DNA of 10,266 bases from Actinomycetes bacterium. GTDB lineage: Bacteria > Actinomycetota > Thermoleophilia > Gaiellales > Gaiellaceae. The notes under the pieces were generated by a model. That model worked only from the letters and a program-made list of their open reading frames with translations. It made no database searches and had not been told where the DNA came from. Positions 1-5,814 of this stretch are shown here, one piece after another; the stretch's first letter is position 1, and each line of letters begins with the position of its first letter. The translations under genes were made by a program, and so were the position numbers. The DNA is taken from assembly GCA_025350775.1 (NCBI GenBank), contig JANXXF010000078.1, positions 1 to 10,266 of the forward strand, read 5' to 3'.

Positions 1-540
1 GATCGGGCGCATCACGACCGGCGGCACGGTCACCATCTACACTGACGCCACAATCCACTCACCATCCGGGATCACGAGTGGCCCGGACGGCGCCCTCTGG
101 TTCACCAACCACTACGGCAACTCGATCGGGCGCATCACGACCGGCGGCACGGTCACGAGCTACACCGATCCCAGCATCAACGGCCCCGACTCGATCACGA
201 CCGGTCCGGACGGCGCGCTCTGGTTCACGAACTCCGCGGGCAACTCGATCGGGCGGATCACGACCAGTGGTGCGGTCACGAGCTACACCGCTCCGAGCAT
301 CAACGATCCCGAGTCGATCACGACCGGTCCGGACGGCGCGCTCTGGTTCTCCAACTCCAAGGGCAATTCGAAGCTCACCAACTCCGGCAACTCGATTGGG
401 CGGATCACGACCGGCGGCACGGTCACGAGCTACACCGACGCCACAATCCACTTCGCATCGGGGATCACGAATGGCCCGGACGGCGCCCTCTGGTTCACCA
501 ACTACTTTGGCGACTCGATCGGGCGGATCCAGGTTGTCGC
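1..540 (+). repeat. Tandem 123-bp propeller-blade repeats
   Basis: The block beginning GATCGGGCG (GATTGGGCG in one copy) starts at 1, 124, 247, 394 and 517. Spacing is 123 bp (41 codons) except 147 bp between the third and fourth, where 24 bp (8 codons) are added in frame. Blades starting at 1 and 394 share 'TDATIH', and blades starting at 124 and 247 share 'PSIN', giving an A-B-B'-A' order. Confidence 0.9.
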
Positions 541-1018
541 TCCTCCCCCATTCACTTCGGCGCCGGCGCTGACGTCGACCAGCCAGGATGCGACGTTCGC
601 TTGGATGATACCGCTCGCCATACCGTTCACCTGCTCGCTCGACAGCGCCCCCTACGTGCCGTGTACCTCGCCGCGCACCTATCACGGCCTGGCTGCCGGC
701 CCACACACTTTCTGCATCCAGGCCAATGGCACCCCGCCCCCGGTCTGCACCGCCTGGACGATCGTCAGCCCGGGCAAGCCGGTCGTGTCGATCCTCGGCG
801 TGACGGTCTCCGGCAGCGCGGCAACTGTGTCATTCACAGCCGATCAGCTGGCACCACGGTTCACCTGCTCCCTCGACGGCGCAGCGTATAAATCGTGCTC
901 GTCGCCGCTCACCTACCACGGCCTCGCGCCCGGCATACACACGGTGAGCGTGCTCGCGACGAACTTCGCCGGCGACACCTCGGCCGCGTCAGCGTTACAA
1001 GCGTTCGCGATCCCATGA
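2..1018 (+). CDS. Partial repetitive exported protein: Vgb-like beta-propeller blades plus two Ig-like repeats
   Basis: This is the 3' part of a gene entering from the left edge: frame 2 is open from the first codon to TGA at 1016-1018 (338 residues visible, no start). Residues 1 to about 176 are about 41-residue blades carrying GPDGALWFTN and GNSIGRITTGGTVTSYTD, the signature of virginiamycin B lyase (Vgb)-type propellers. Residues about 180-338 hold two 78-residue-spaced repeats of the form FTCSLD…Y…C.SP..YHGLA.G.HT, an Ig-like module common in actinobacterial surface proteins, each with a Cys pair that could form a disulfide. Family members usually read LWFTE where this one reads LWFTN or LWFSN, so streptogramin lyase activity is doubtful; a structural or binding role at the cell surface is more likely (inference). 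Signal peptide and N-terminus lie outside the window. Confidence 0.85.
   Translation: MGRITTGGTVTIYTDATIHSPSGITSGPDGALWFTNHYGNSIGRITTGGTVTSYTDPSINGPDSITTGPDGALWFTNSAGNSIGRITTSGAVTSYTAPSINDPESITTGPDGALWFSNSKGNSKLTNSGNSIGRITTGGTVTSYTDATIHFASGITNGPDGALWFTNYFGDSIGRIQVVAPPPFTSAPALTSTSQDATFAWMIPLAIPFTCSLDSAPYVPCTSPRTYHGLAAGPHTFCIQANGTPPPVCTAWTIVSPGKPVVSILGVTVSGSAATVSFTADQLAPRFTCSLDGAAYKSCSSPLTYHGLAPGIHTVSVLATNFAGDTSAASALQAFAIP
626..970 (+). repeat. Two Ig-like coding repeats, 234 bp apart
   Basis: TTCACCTGCTC begins at 626 and again at 860, exactly 78 codons apart. Each copy encodes FTCSLD, then a second Cys before SP, then TYHGLA and HT. DNA identity is visible over roughly 80 bp in each copy. 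Confidence 0.75.
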
Positions 1019-1046
1019 CCCACACTCGACGAGAACCCACAGTGGA

Positions 1047-1075
1047 GGTGGCGCCCAGCCAGGCTCGGCGCCACC
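1047..1075 (+). terminator. Candidate hairpin terminator after the propeller gene
   Basis: GGTGGCGCC (1047-1055) pairs perfectly with GGCGCCACC (1067-1075); the 11-base loop can itself pair AGC with GCT. It begins 28 bases past the TGA of the upstream gene. There is no run of T after it, so it would be a GC-rich, U-poor terminator of the kind often met in actinobacteria. Confidence 0.55.
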
Positions 1076-1111
1076 CTTCGACCGTCGCCGACACACGCCT
1101 GCACGAGCCTG

Positions 1112-1336
1112 GTGGCCAGGGGCAAACCCGCGCCCGCCGCGGCTGACGACGTACTGCAACTGGACTTCGAGTTCGTAGGTTCGGAATCTCACGGCATGAA
1201 CGCTGTCCGTCCGAACTCCTTCCCGAGAAGACCAGGGTATCCGGAGAAGCGGGGGAAGCTCAGGCTCAAGCGCACCGACGAGCGGATGCGCGCCATCTTC
1301 GAGGAGTACGACCTCCGCGCGGCCAAGGGCGCGTGA
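1112..1336 (+). CDS. Small hypothetical ORF (74 aa, doubtful)
   Basis: GTG at 1112 opens a 74-residue frame ending in TGA at 1334-1336; an internal ATG at 1196 would give 46 residues. I do not recognise the protein. The last 30 residues are strongly charged (RGKLRLKRTDERMRAIFEEY) and codon third positions there are mostly G or C, which looks coding, while the first 28 codons look less so. No clear ribosome binding site precedes either start. It sits between the candidate terminator at 1047-1075 and the long hairpin at 1354-1406, so it would have to be a single-gene unit. It could be a chance open frame, or the remnant of a longer gene. Confidence 0.35.
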   Translation: MARGKPAPAAADDVLQLDFEFVGSESHGMNAVRPNSFPRRPGYPEKRGKLRLKRTDERMRAIFEEYDLRAAKGA

Positions 1337-1353
1337 CAAACGCCGTGCACGCA

Positions 1354-1406
1354 GCAGTTCTCGGGCCGTTCGGGCGTCGTGTTGACGCCGAAGGCCCGAG
1401 AACTGC
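1354..1406. terminator. Very long hairpin next to the tRNA-Leu 3' end
   Basis: GCAGTTCTCGGGCC (1354-1367) pairs perfectly with 1393-1406 (14 bp). Inside it, 1369-1378 pairs with 1384-1392 with one bulged G at 1374, leaving a 5-base loop (1379-1383). The whole stem is about 23 bp. On the minus strand it begins 3 bases after the mature tRNA end (1410), so it may end the tRNA transcript; read on the plus strand it lies 17 bases after the small ORF. No T-run follows on either strand. Confidence 0.6.
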
Positions 1407-1409
1407 CTA

Positions 1410-1493
<84 letters not shown>

Positions 1494-1510
1494 ACGGTGA
1501 GCGAGGCGGA

Positions 1511-1516
1511 ATGATA
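1511..1516 (-). promoter_or_regulatory. Candidate -10 element for tRNA-Leu
   Basis: On the minus strand the bases read TATCAT, 17 bases upstream of the mature tRNA 5' end (1493), which allows a short leader to be trimmed by RNase P. No convincing -35 match sits 16-18 bases upstream. It lies back to back with the lexA promoter. Confidence 0.4.
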
Positions 1517-1521
1517 GCGAC

Positions 1522-1550
1522 TTGACGGCGTCCACCCGGCGAGCTACCTT
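1522..1550 (+). promoter_or_regulatory. lexA promoter (-35 TTGACG, -10 TACCTT)
   Basis: TTGACG at 1522-1527 and TACCTT at 1545-1550 are separated by 17 bp, the ideal spacing for the main vegetative sigma factor. The start of transcription would fall near 1557, inside the SOS box at 1554-1567. The leader would be about 24 bases and contains the ribosome binding site. Confidence 0.7.
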
Positions 1551-1553
1551 CAC

Positions 1554-1567
1554 CGAACACACGTTCG
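1554..1567. promoter_or_regulatory. LexA operator (SOS box)
   Basis: CGAACACACGTTCG is a perfect CGAAC-N4-GTTCG palindrome, the LexA-binding consensus known from Gram-positive bacteria including actinobacteria. It covers the predicted lexA transcription start and lies three bases upstream of the AAGGAGG ribosome binding site (1570-1576). LexA bound here would block its own promoter. No second copy was noticed elsewhere in the window. Confidence 0.9.
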
Positions 1568-1580
1568 CCAAGGAGGACGG

Positions 1581-2222
1581 ATGCTGACAGATCGCCAGCA
1601 GGAGATCTACGACTTTGTCGTCGAGTACGTCGAGACGCGCGGCTATCCGCCGACGGTACGGGAGATCGGCGAGCGGGTCGGGTTGGCCTCACCGTCCACC
1701 GTCCACGCGCACCTCGCGACGTTAGAGCGCGAGGGGCTGATTCGCCGCGACCCCACCAAGCCGCGTGCGCTCGAGCTGCCGCAGCGCCAGCGCGCGGCCG
1801 CCGCGCCCACCACGCTCGAGCCGGCCTTCGGGCAGGCGCGCATGCTGCCGCTGCTCGGCCAGGTCGCAGCAGGCGGGCCGCTGCTCGCCGAGCAGAACAT
1901 CGAGGACTACCTCGGCGTGCCGCAGCCGCTGTCAGCGGGCGGGGAGGAGTTCCTGCTGCGCGTCCGCGGCGACTCGATGGTCAACGCCGGCATCCTCGAC
2001 GGCGATTACGTCGTCGTGCGGCGCCAGCAGGACGCACGCAACGGCGAGATCGTGGTGGCGCTCGCGGGCGACGACGAGACTGCCGACGAGGCGACGGTCA
2101 AACGCTTCTTCCGCGAGAGCGGTCGGATCCGCCTCCAGCCCGAGAATGACTTTCTCGAGCCGATCTACGCACGACACGTCCAGGTGCTGGGCGTGGTCAC
2201 CGGGGTGTTCAGGACAATCTGA
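1581..2222 (+). CDS. lexA: LexA, SOS response repressor
   Basis: LexA binds SOS boxes and is inactivated by RecA-stimulated self-cleavage after DNA damage. At 213 residues it has the family's normal size. Residues 1-65 are the winged helix DNA-binding domain (MLTDRQQEIYDFV…, recognition region around GLASPSTVHAHLATLE). Residues about 90-213 are the S24 peptidase domain: the cleavage site is Ala97-Gly98 in GQVAAGGPLL, the nucleophile is Ser132 in RGDSMVNAGILDGD, and the general base is Lys174 in EATVKRFF. A proline/alanine-rich linker (about 66-82) joins the two. ATG at 1581 has AAGGAGG four bases upstream. The promoter and SOS box just upstream show autoregulation. Its stop codon overlaps the start of the zinc-ribbon gene. 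Confidence 0.98.
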   Translation: MLTDRQQEIYDFVVEYVETRGYPPTVREIGERVGLASPSTVHAHLATLEREGLIRRDPTKPRALELPQRQRAAAAPTTLEPAFGQARMLPLLGQVAAGGPLLAEQNIEDYLGVPQPLSAGGEEFLLRVRGDSMVNAGILDGDYVVVRRQQDARNGEIVVALAGDDETADEATVKRFFRESGRIRLQPENDFLEPIYARHVQVLGVVTGVFRTI

Positions 2223-2434
2223 TGGCGGTCGCTCCGCTCCATCGCAGCCTCGACCAGGAGCTCATCGCGCTGCTGCGCGGAGTCAGCCTGGAGTGCCTCG
2301 TCTGTGGCGAGTTCGTGATGCATGCCGGTGCGGCCATCGTCTGCCCGGAGTGCGGGCTGGAGCTCCGTGACGCAAGCGCTGCCGCGGTCGGCCTGCCGTC
2401 GGAGGCGCGCCGGCTGCGGCTGCACGCGGGGTAG
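2222..2434 (+). CDS. Small zinc-ribbon protein coupled to lexA
   Basis: This 70-residue protein starts at the ATG sharing its A with the lexA TGA (TGATG), with AGGA at 2211-2214 as a possible ribosome binding site, so it should be translated together with lexA. It carries two CxxC knuckles, Cys25/Cys28 (ECLVCGEF) and Cys41/Cys44 (VCPECGLEL), 12 residues apart, which is the pattern of a zinc ribbon. The N-terminal 20 residues (LHRSLDQELIALLRGV) look like an amphipathic helix. I do not recognise a named family. Co-expression with lexA would make it SOS-controlled; a DNA- or protein-binding role is inference only. The rnpB promoter lies just after its stop. Confidence 0.8.
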   Translation: MAVAPLHRSLDQELIALLRGVSLECLVCGEFVMHAGAAIVCPECGLELRDASAAAVGLPSEARRLRLHAG

Positions 2435-2472
2435 CCGAGCCCTGGCTTCTCCTCGAGCGCCCCGCCCGGCGC

Positions 2473-2478
2473 TACACT
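2473..2478 (+). promoter_or_regulatory. Candidate rnpB -10 element
   Basis: TACACT ends six bases before the predicted RNase P RNA 5' end (about 2484). No good -35 match is seen at the normal distance. A small inverted repeat (AGCGCC 2456-2461, GGCGCT 2468-2473) lies directly upstream and may weakly end the lexA transcript. Confidence 0.45.
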
Positions 2479-2483
2479 CGCGG

Positions 2484-2836
<353 letters not shown>

Positions 2837-2862
2837 GAAAAGCCCTGGAAACAGGGCTTTTC
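2837..2862 (+). terminator. Intrinsic terminator of rnpB
   Basis: An 11-bp perfect stem, GAAAAGCCCTG (2837-2847) with CAGGGCTTTTC (2852-2862), is closed by a GAAA tetraloop, and the 3' arm ends in TTTT. It starts right after the P1 helix of RNase P RNA. It is the most canonical terminator in the window. Confidence 0.93.
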
Positions 2863-2915
2863 TATGTGCGTTCAGCCCGGGGAGTCGGCATAGCGCACGC
2901 TAGGCCCGCGCGATG

Positions 2916-2945
2916 TTGATCGCATGCTGGAAGCGTCGGTATTAC
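2916..2945 (+). promoter_or_regulatory. Possible promoter for the downstream gene run
   Basis: TTGATC (2916-2921) and TATTAC (2940-2945) are 18 bp apart. Transcription would start near 2952, after the ATG at 2947, which would favour the second ATG at 2956 as the true start. Because rnpB is firmly terminated upstream, some promoter for the long downstream run is needed in 2863-2946. The match itself is only moderate. Confidence 0.35.
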
Positions 2946-2946
2946 C

Positions 2947-3378
2947 ATGGCGCTGATGAAGGCCTTCTCGGCGACAACCACGATCGACGCAACGTGCGAG
3001 GCGGTGTGGGCTGTCCTCACCGACGCCCCGGCGTACGCCTCCTGGAACACGACCGTCACCAGGGTCGACGGCCGGATCGCGCAGAACGAGAAGATCACCG
3101 TTCACGCGAAGATCTCCTCGGGCCGGGCGTTTCCGGTCGAGGTGACCACGTTCGACGCGCCGCGCCGGATGGTGTGGACGGGTGGCATGCCGCTCGGCCT
3201 GTTCAAGGGTGAGCGCAGCTTCGAGCTGGCAGCCGCTCCGGGCGGCGGGGTGACGTTCTCGCTGCGGGAGGAGTTCACCGGCCTGCTGGCGCCGCTCATC
3301 GGCAAGTCGATGCCGGATCTCCAGCCGGCCTTCGACGAGTTTGCCGCGTGCCTCAAGGCTCGCGCAGAGGGCAGCTAG
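2947..3378 (+). CDS. SRPBCC-fold protein (polyketide cyclase/dehydrase-like)
   Basis: This 143-residue protein has the layout of the SRPBCC/START-like superfamily, whose members bind hydrophobic ligands in a deep pocket. The N-terminal ATTTIDATCEAVWAVLTDAPAYASWN is the usual opening strand and helix, with 'V…DAPAYASWNTTV' the common motif. MVWTGGMPLGLFKGERSFEL follows in the middle, and a C-terminal helix (PDLQPAFDEFAACLKARAE) would close the pocket. The ligand cannot be told from sequence. ATG at 2947 has no good ribosome binding site, and ATG 2956 is an alternative. It is the first gene of the same-strand run, two bases before the next gene. Confidence 0.85.
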   Translation: MALMKAFSATTTIDATCEAVWAVLTDAPAYASWNTTVTRVDGRIAQNEKITVHAKISSGRAFPVEVTTFDAPRRMVWTGGMPLGLFKGERSFELAAAPGGGVTFSLREEFTGLLAPLIGKSMPDLQPAFDEFAACLKARAEGS

Positions 3379-3380
3379 CC

Positions 3381-3824
3381 GTGGCCTCGGTACCCGTGTC
3401 CGGCGACGGCACTCCCGAGAGCCCGTGGACGCTGCTCACCCCGCCAGGCTCCTCGGAGTTCCAGGCGTACCGCGACTCGGCGGCCGACCCGCCCGCCCTC
3501 GTCGTCCAGGTCGGCAAGACGCAGCTGCGCTACCACCTGCGCTGCATCGACGACCTGAACGCGATGCTCAAGGCTGGCGGCGACTGGCTGCCGCTCGGCA
3601 GCGCCGACGAGCAGAAGGCCGCCGCCGACGGCACCGTCGAGGCGTGGGGCCGCTCAGCGGACAACCCGGTCGGCGGCTGGTACGGCTTGAAGAAGGGCCT
3701 CCGTGGCCGCTTCGGCATGTACGTGCCGCCCGTGCTCGAGGCGCTCGGCCTGGCCGAGGTCGAGCACAACCCGCGCAACAACCGGATGCGAGCGCCTCGG
3801 CGGGGTGCGACGACTGGAGCCTGA
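3381..3824 (+). CDS. Conserved hypothetical protein, possibly DUF6855-like
   Basis: GTG at 3381 lies two bases after the SRPBCC stop, with AGAGGG at 3366-3371 nine bases upstream, and gives 147 residues. An upstream in-frame GTG at 3348 would overlap the neighbour and is less likely. The sequence is soluble and dense in recognisable blocks: GTPESPWTLLTPPGSSEFQAYRD near the N-terminus, then VVQVGKTQLRYHLRCIDDLNAMLK, DWLPLGSADEQK, VEAWGRSADNPVGGWYGL and RFGMYVPPVLEALGLAEVEHNPRNNRMRA. I associate these with an uncharacterised actinobacterial family, perhaps DUF6855, from memory only. No catalytic motif is evident. It may be co-transcribed with the SRPBCC protein and corA. Confidence 0.85.
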   Translation: MASVPVSGDGTPESPWTLLTPPGSSEFQAYRDSAADPPALVVQVGKTQLRYHLRCIDDLNAMLKAGGDWLPLGSADEQKAAADGTVEAWGRSADNPVGGWYGLKKGLRGRFGMYVPPVLEALGLAEVEHNPRNNRMRAPRRGATTGA

Positions 3825-3827
3825 CCG

Positions 3828-4799
3828 GTGATCGTCGACTGCGCTGTCTACGAGCAGGGCCAGCGGGTCGCGAGCCAGCCGACGGTCGATGGGATTCGCG
3901 CCCGCCGCGCCGGCAACGGCGGCTTCGTCTGGGTTGGCCTCTTCGAGCCCACCGCGGATGAGTTCGAGGCTGTACGCCGGGAGTTTCACCTTCACGAGCT
4001 CGCGGTCGAGGACGCGCTCAAGGCCCATCAGCGTCCGAAGCTCGATGTTTACGGCGAAACGCTCTTCCTCGTGCTGAAAACGGCGCACCTGGCGTCGCCC
4101 GAAGGGGAGGTCGAGATCGGCGAGGTCATGCTCTTCGTCGGGCCGGACTTCCTGATCTCGGTCCGTCACGGCGAGGGCGGCGGTCTCGGCGACGTTCGCG
4201 AGCGCCTGGAGACACGCCCGGAGCAGCTCGCGAAGGGGCCGTGGGCCGCGCTCCACGCGCTCGTCGACAGGATCGTCGACGGGTACCAGCCCGTTGCCGA
4301 CACGATGCTGCAGGGAATCGATGCGGTCGAGGCCGGCGTCTTCTCCCAGGAGCGGTCGAATCCCGTCGAGCGCATCTACAAGCTCCGGCGCGAGGTCCTC
4401 CGCTTCCACCGCGCCACCGTGCCCCTGCTGCCGGCCATCGACAGCCTTGCCCACAACAAGCTGCCCGGCGACGACGGCGGGTTCAGGCCGTACTTCAAAG
4501 ACGTCGCCGACCATCTCGCCCGCATCGTCGATCAGGTCGAGGGCTTCCGCGACCTGCTCGCCAGCGTCCTGCAGGCGAACCTCACACAGGTCGGTGTCCG
4601 TCAGAACGACGACATGCGCCGCATCTCGGCCTGGGTGGCGATCCTGGCGGTGCCGACGGCGATCGCGGGCATCTACGGCATGAACTTCGAGCACATGCCC
4701 GAGCTGCGCTGGACGTTCGGGTATCCCCTCGTCCTGGTCATCATCCTGGTCATCTGCCTGATCCTCCACCGGCGCTTCAGGCGTGCCGGCTGGCTGTAG
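3828..4799 (+). CDS. corA: CorA-family magnesium/cobalt channel
   Basis: CorA proteins form pentameric inner-membrane channels that admit Mg2+ (and Co2+ or Ni2+). The 323 residues are of normal length. The N-terminal cytoplasmic domain (1 to about 250) includes 'LHELAVEDALKAHQRPKLDVYG' (55-76), typical of the family, and a long helical stalk (about 140-265). Two membrane segments end the protein: about 266-283 (ISAWVAILAVPTAIAGIYG) and about 299-314 (YPLVLVIILVICLILH). Between them stands the signature Gly284-Met285-Asn286 in IYGMNFEHMPEL. The C-terminus is basic (HRRFRRAGWL). Start is GTG at 3828, with GGAG (3816-3819) eight bases upstream and three bases after the previous stop. ZntB-type zinc transport is an alternative within the superfamily. 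Confidence 0.95.
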   Translation: MIVDCAVYEQGQRVASQPTVDGIRARRAGNGGFVWVGLFEPTADEFEAVRREFHLHELAVEDALKAHQRPKLDVYGETLFLVLKTAHLASPEGEVEIGEVMLFVGPDFLISVRHGEGGGLGDVRERLETRPEQLAKGPWAALHALVDRIVDGYQPVADTMLQGIDAVEAGVFSQERSNPVERIYKLRREVLRFHRATVPLLPAIDSLAHNKLPGDDGGFRPYFKDVADHLARIVDQVEGFRDLLASVLQANLTQVGVRQNDDMRRISAWVAILAVPTAIAGIYGMNFEHMPELRWTFGYPLVLVIILVICLILHRRFRRAGWL

Positions 4800-4812
4800 T
4801 AGGTTTGTCCGC

Positions 4813-5814
4813 GTGACAGCCGCACCGGCAGCCGGAGGCGCCCGCATTCAGACCGCCACCGGCGACATCTCCGTCGCCGACCTCGGCGTGACGCTGATGC
4901 ATGAGCACATCTTCGTCCTCACGACCGAGGTGGAGCAGAACTACCCGGGTGGCTGGGACGAGGAGGAGCGCGTCGCCGATGCGGTGAGGAAGCTGCGGCG
5001 GCTGAAGGAGCGGGGCGTCGACTCGCTCGTCGACCTCACTGTGGTCGGCCTCGGCCGCTGCATCCCGCGCATCCAGCGGATCGCCGAGCAGGTCGACCTC
5101 AACATCGTCGTCGCCACCGGGCTCTACGTGTTCAACGACCTGCCGCTCCAGTTCACCTTCCAGGATCCCGCGACGTTCTACGCGGGTCGTGAGGTGCTCG
5201 TCGAGATGTTCACCGCCGACATCGAGCACGGCATCGCCGACACGGGTGTGCGGGCGGGGATGCTCAAGTGCGCCACCGACGAGCCGGGCCTGACGCCAGG
5301 GGTCGAGCGTGTGCTGCGCGCGGTCGCAAAGACGCATCGCGCGACCGGGGTGCCGATCTCGACGCACACGCACGCGGCGACGCGGCGCGGCCTCGAGCAG
5401 CAACGGGTCTTCACAGAGGAGGGGATCGACCTCTCGCGGGTCGTGATCGGGCACTGCGGCGACACCGACGAGCTGCCGTACCTCCGCGAGCTGATGGAGG
5501 CCGGCTCGACGATCGGCATGGACCGCTTCGGCATCGACGTGATTCTCGGCTTCGAGCAGCGCGTCGCGACCGTCGCCGCCCTCTGCGCCGAGGGCTACGC
5601 GGGGCAGATGGTGTTGTCGCACGACACCTGCGCGCACTTCCGCTGGCTCGAGCCCGAGCAGCTCCGGGCGCTCTCGCCCAACTGGCACTTCCTGCACATC
5701 CTCGAGGACGTGCTGCCGGCGCTGCGGGCGCGCGGGGTCACCCAGGCGCAGATCGACCAGATGCTCGTCGAGAATCCGCGCCGGATCTTCGAGTCGTCGA
5801 CACTCCCGACGTGA
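4813..5814 (+). CDS. Phosphotriesterase-family metal-dependent hydrolase
   Basis: This is an amidohydrolase-superfamily TIM-barrel enzyme of the phosphotriesterase (PTE) group, whose members hydrolyse phosphotriesters, lactones or other esters with a two-metal centre. With GTG 4813 the protein has 333 residues, and every metal ligand is identifiable: His30 and His32 (LMHEHIF), the lysine to be carbamylated Lys152 (GMLKCATDE), His185 (STHTHA), His214 (IGHCGDTDE) and Asp271 (SHDTCAHF). It ends in NPRRIF, a usual PTE terminus. An in-frame GTG at 4783 would add ten residues but overlap corA, so 4813 is preferred. The substrate is unknown; a lactonase-like role is as likely as phosphotriesterase. 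Its stop overlaps the next start (GTGA at 5811-5814), linking it to the cupin genes. Confidence 0.92.
   Translation: MTAAPAAGGARIQTATGDISVADLGVTLMHEHIFVLTTEVEQNYPGGWDEEERVADAVRKLRRLKERGVDSLVDLTVVGLGRCIPRIQRIAEQVDLNIVVATGLYVFNDLPLQFTFQDPATFYAGREVLVEMFTADIEHGIADTGVRAGMLKCATDEPGLTPGVERVLRAVAKTHRATGVPISTHTHAATRRGLEQQRVFTEEGIDLSRVVIGHCGDTDELPYLRELMEAGSTIGMDRFGIDVILGFEQRVATVAALCAEGYAGQMVLSHDTCAHFRWLEPEQLRALSPNWHFLHILEDVLPALRARGVTQAQIDQMLVENPRRIFESSTLPT

Noticed and set aside
1..540. CRISPR-like regular repeats
   Set aside because: Unit length is 123 bp with no spacers, and the blocks are in-frame protein repeats.
59..706. 215-codon minus-strand frame with 'ARDRAAGRDPPDRVA' repeats
   Set aside because: Its repeats simply mirror the plus-strand propeller repeats.
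2456..2473. Small inverted repeat AGCGCC/GGCGCT as terminator of the lexA unit
   Set aside because: The stem is only 6 bp without a T-run and it overlaps the likely rnpB promoter; too weak to call by itself.
3654..4847. 397-codon minus-strand frame opposite corA
   Set aside because: It is the shadow of corA and shows no domain of its own, only repetitive Asp/Arg/Glu/Ala-rich sequence.
5268..5810. Long N-terminal extension of cupin gene A in its own frame
   Set aside because: This part lies inside the PTE-family gene and is Arg/Ala-rich shadow sequence; the GTG at 5811 is a natural coupled start.
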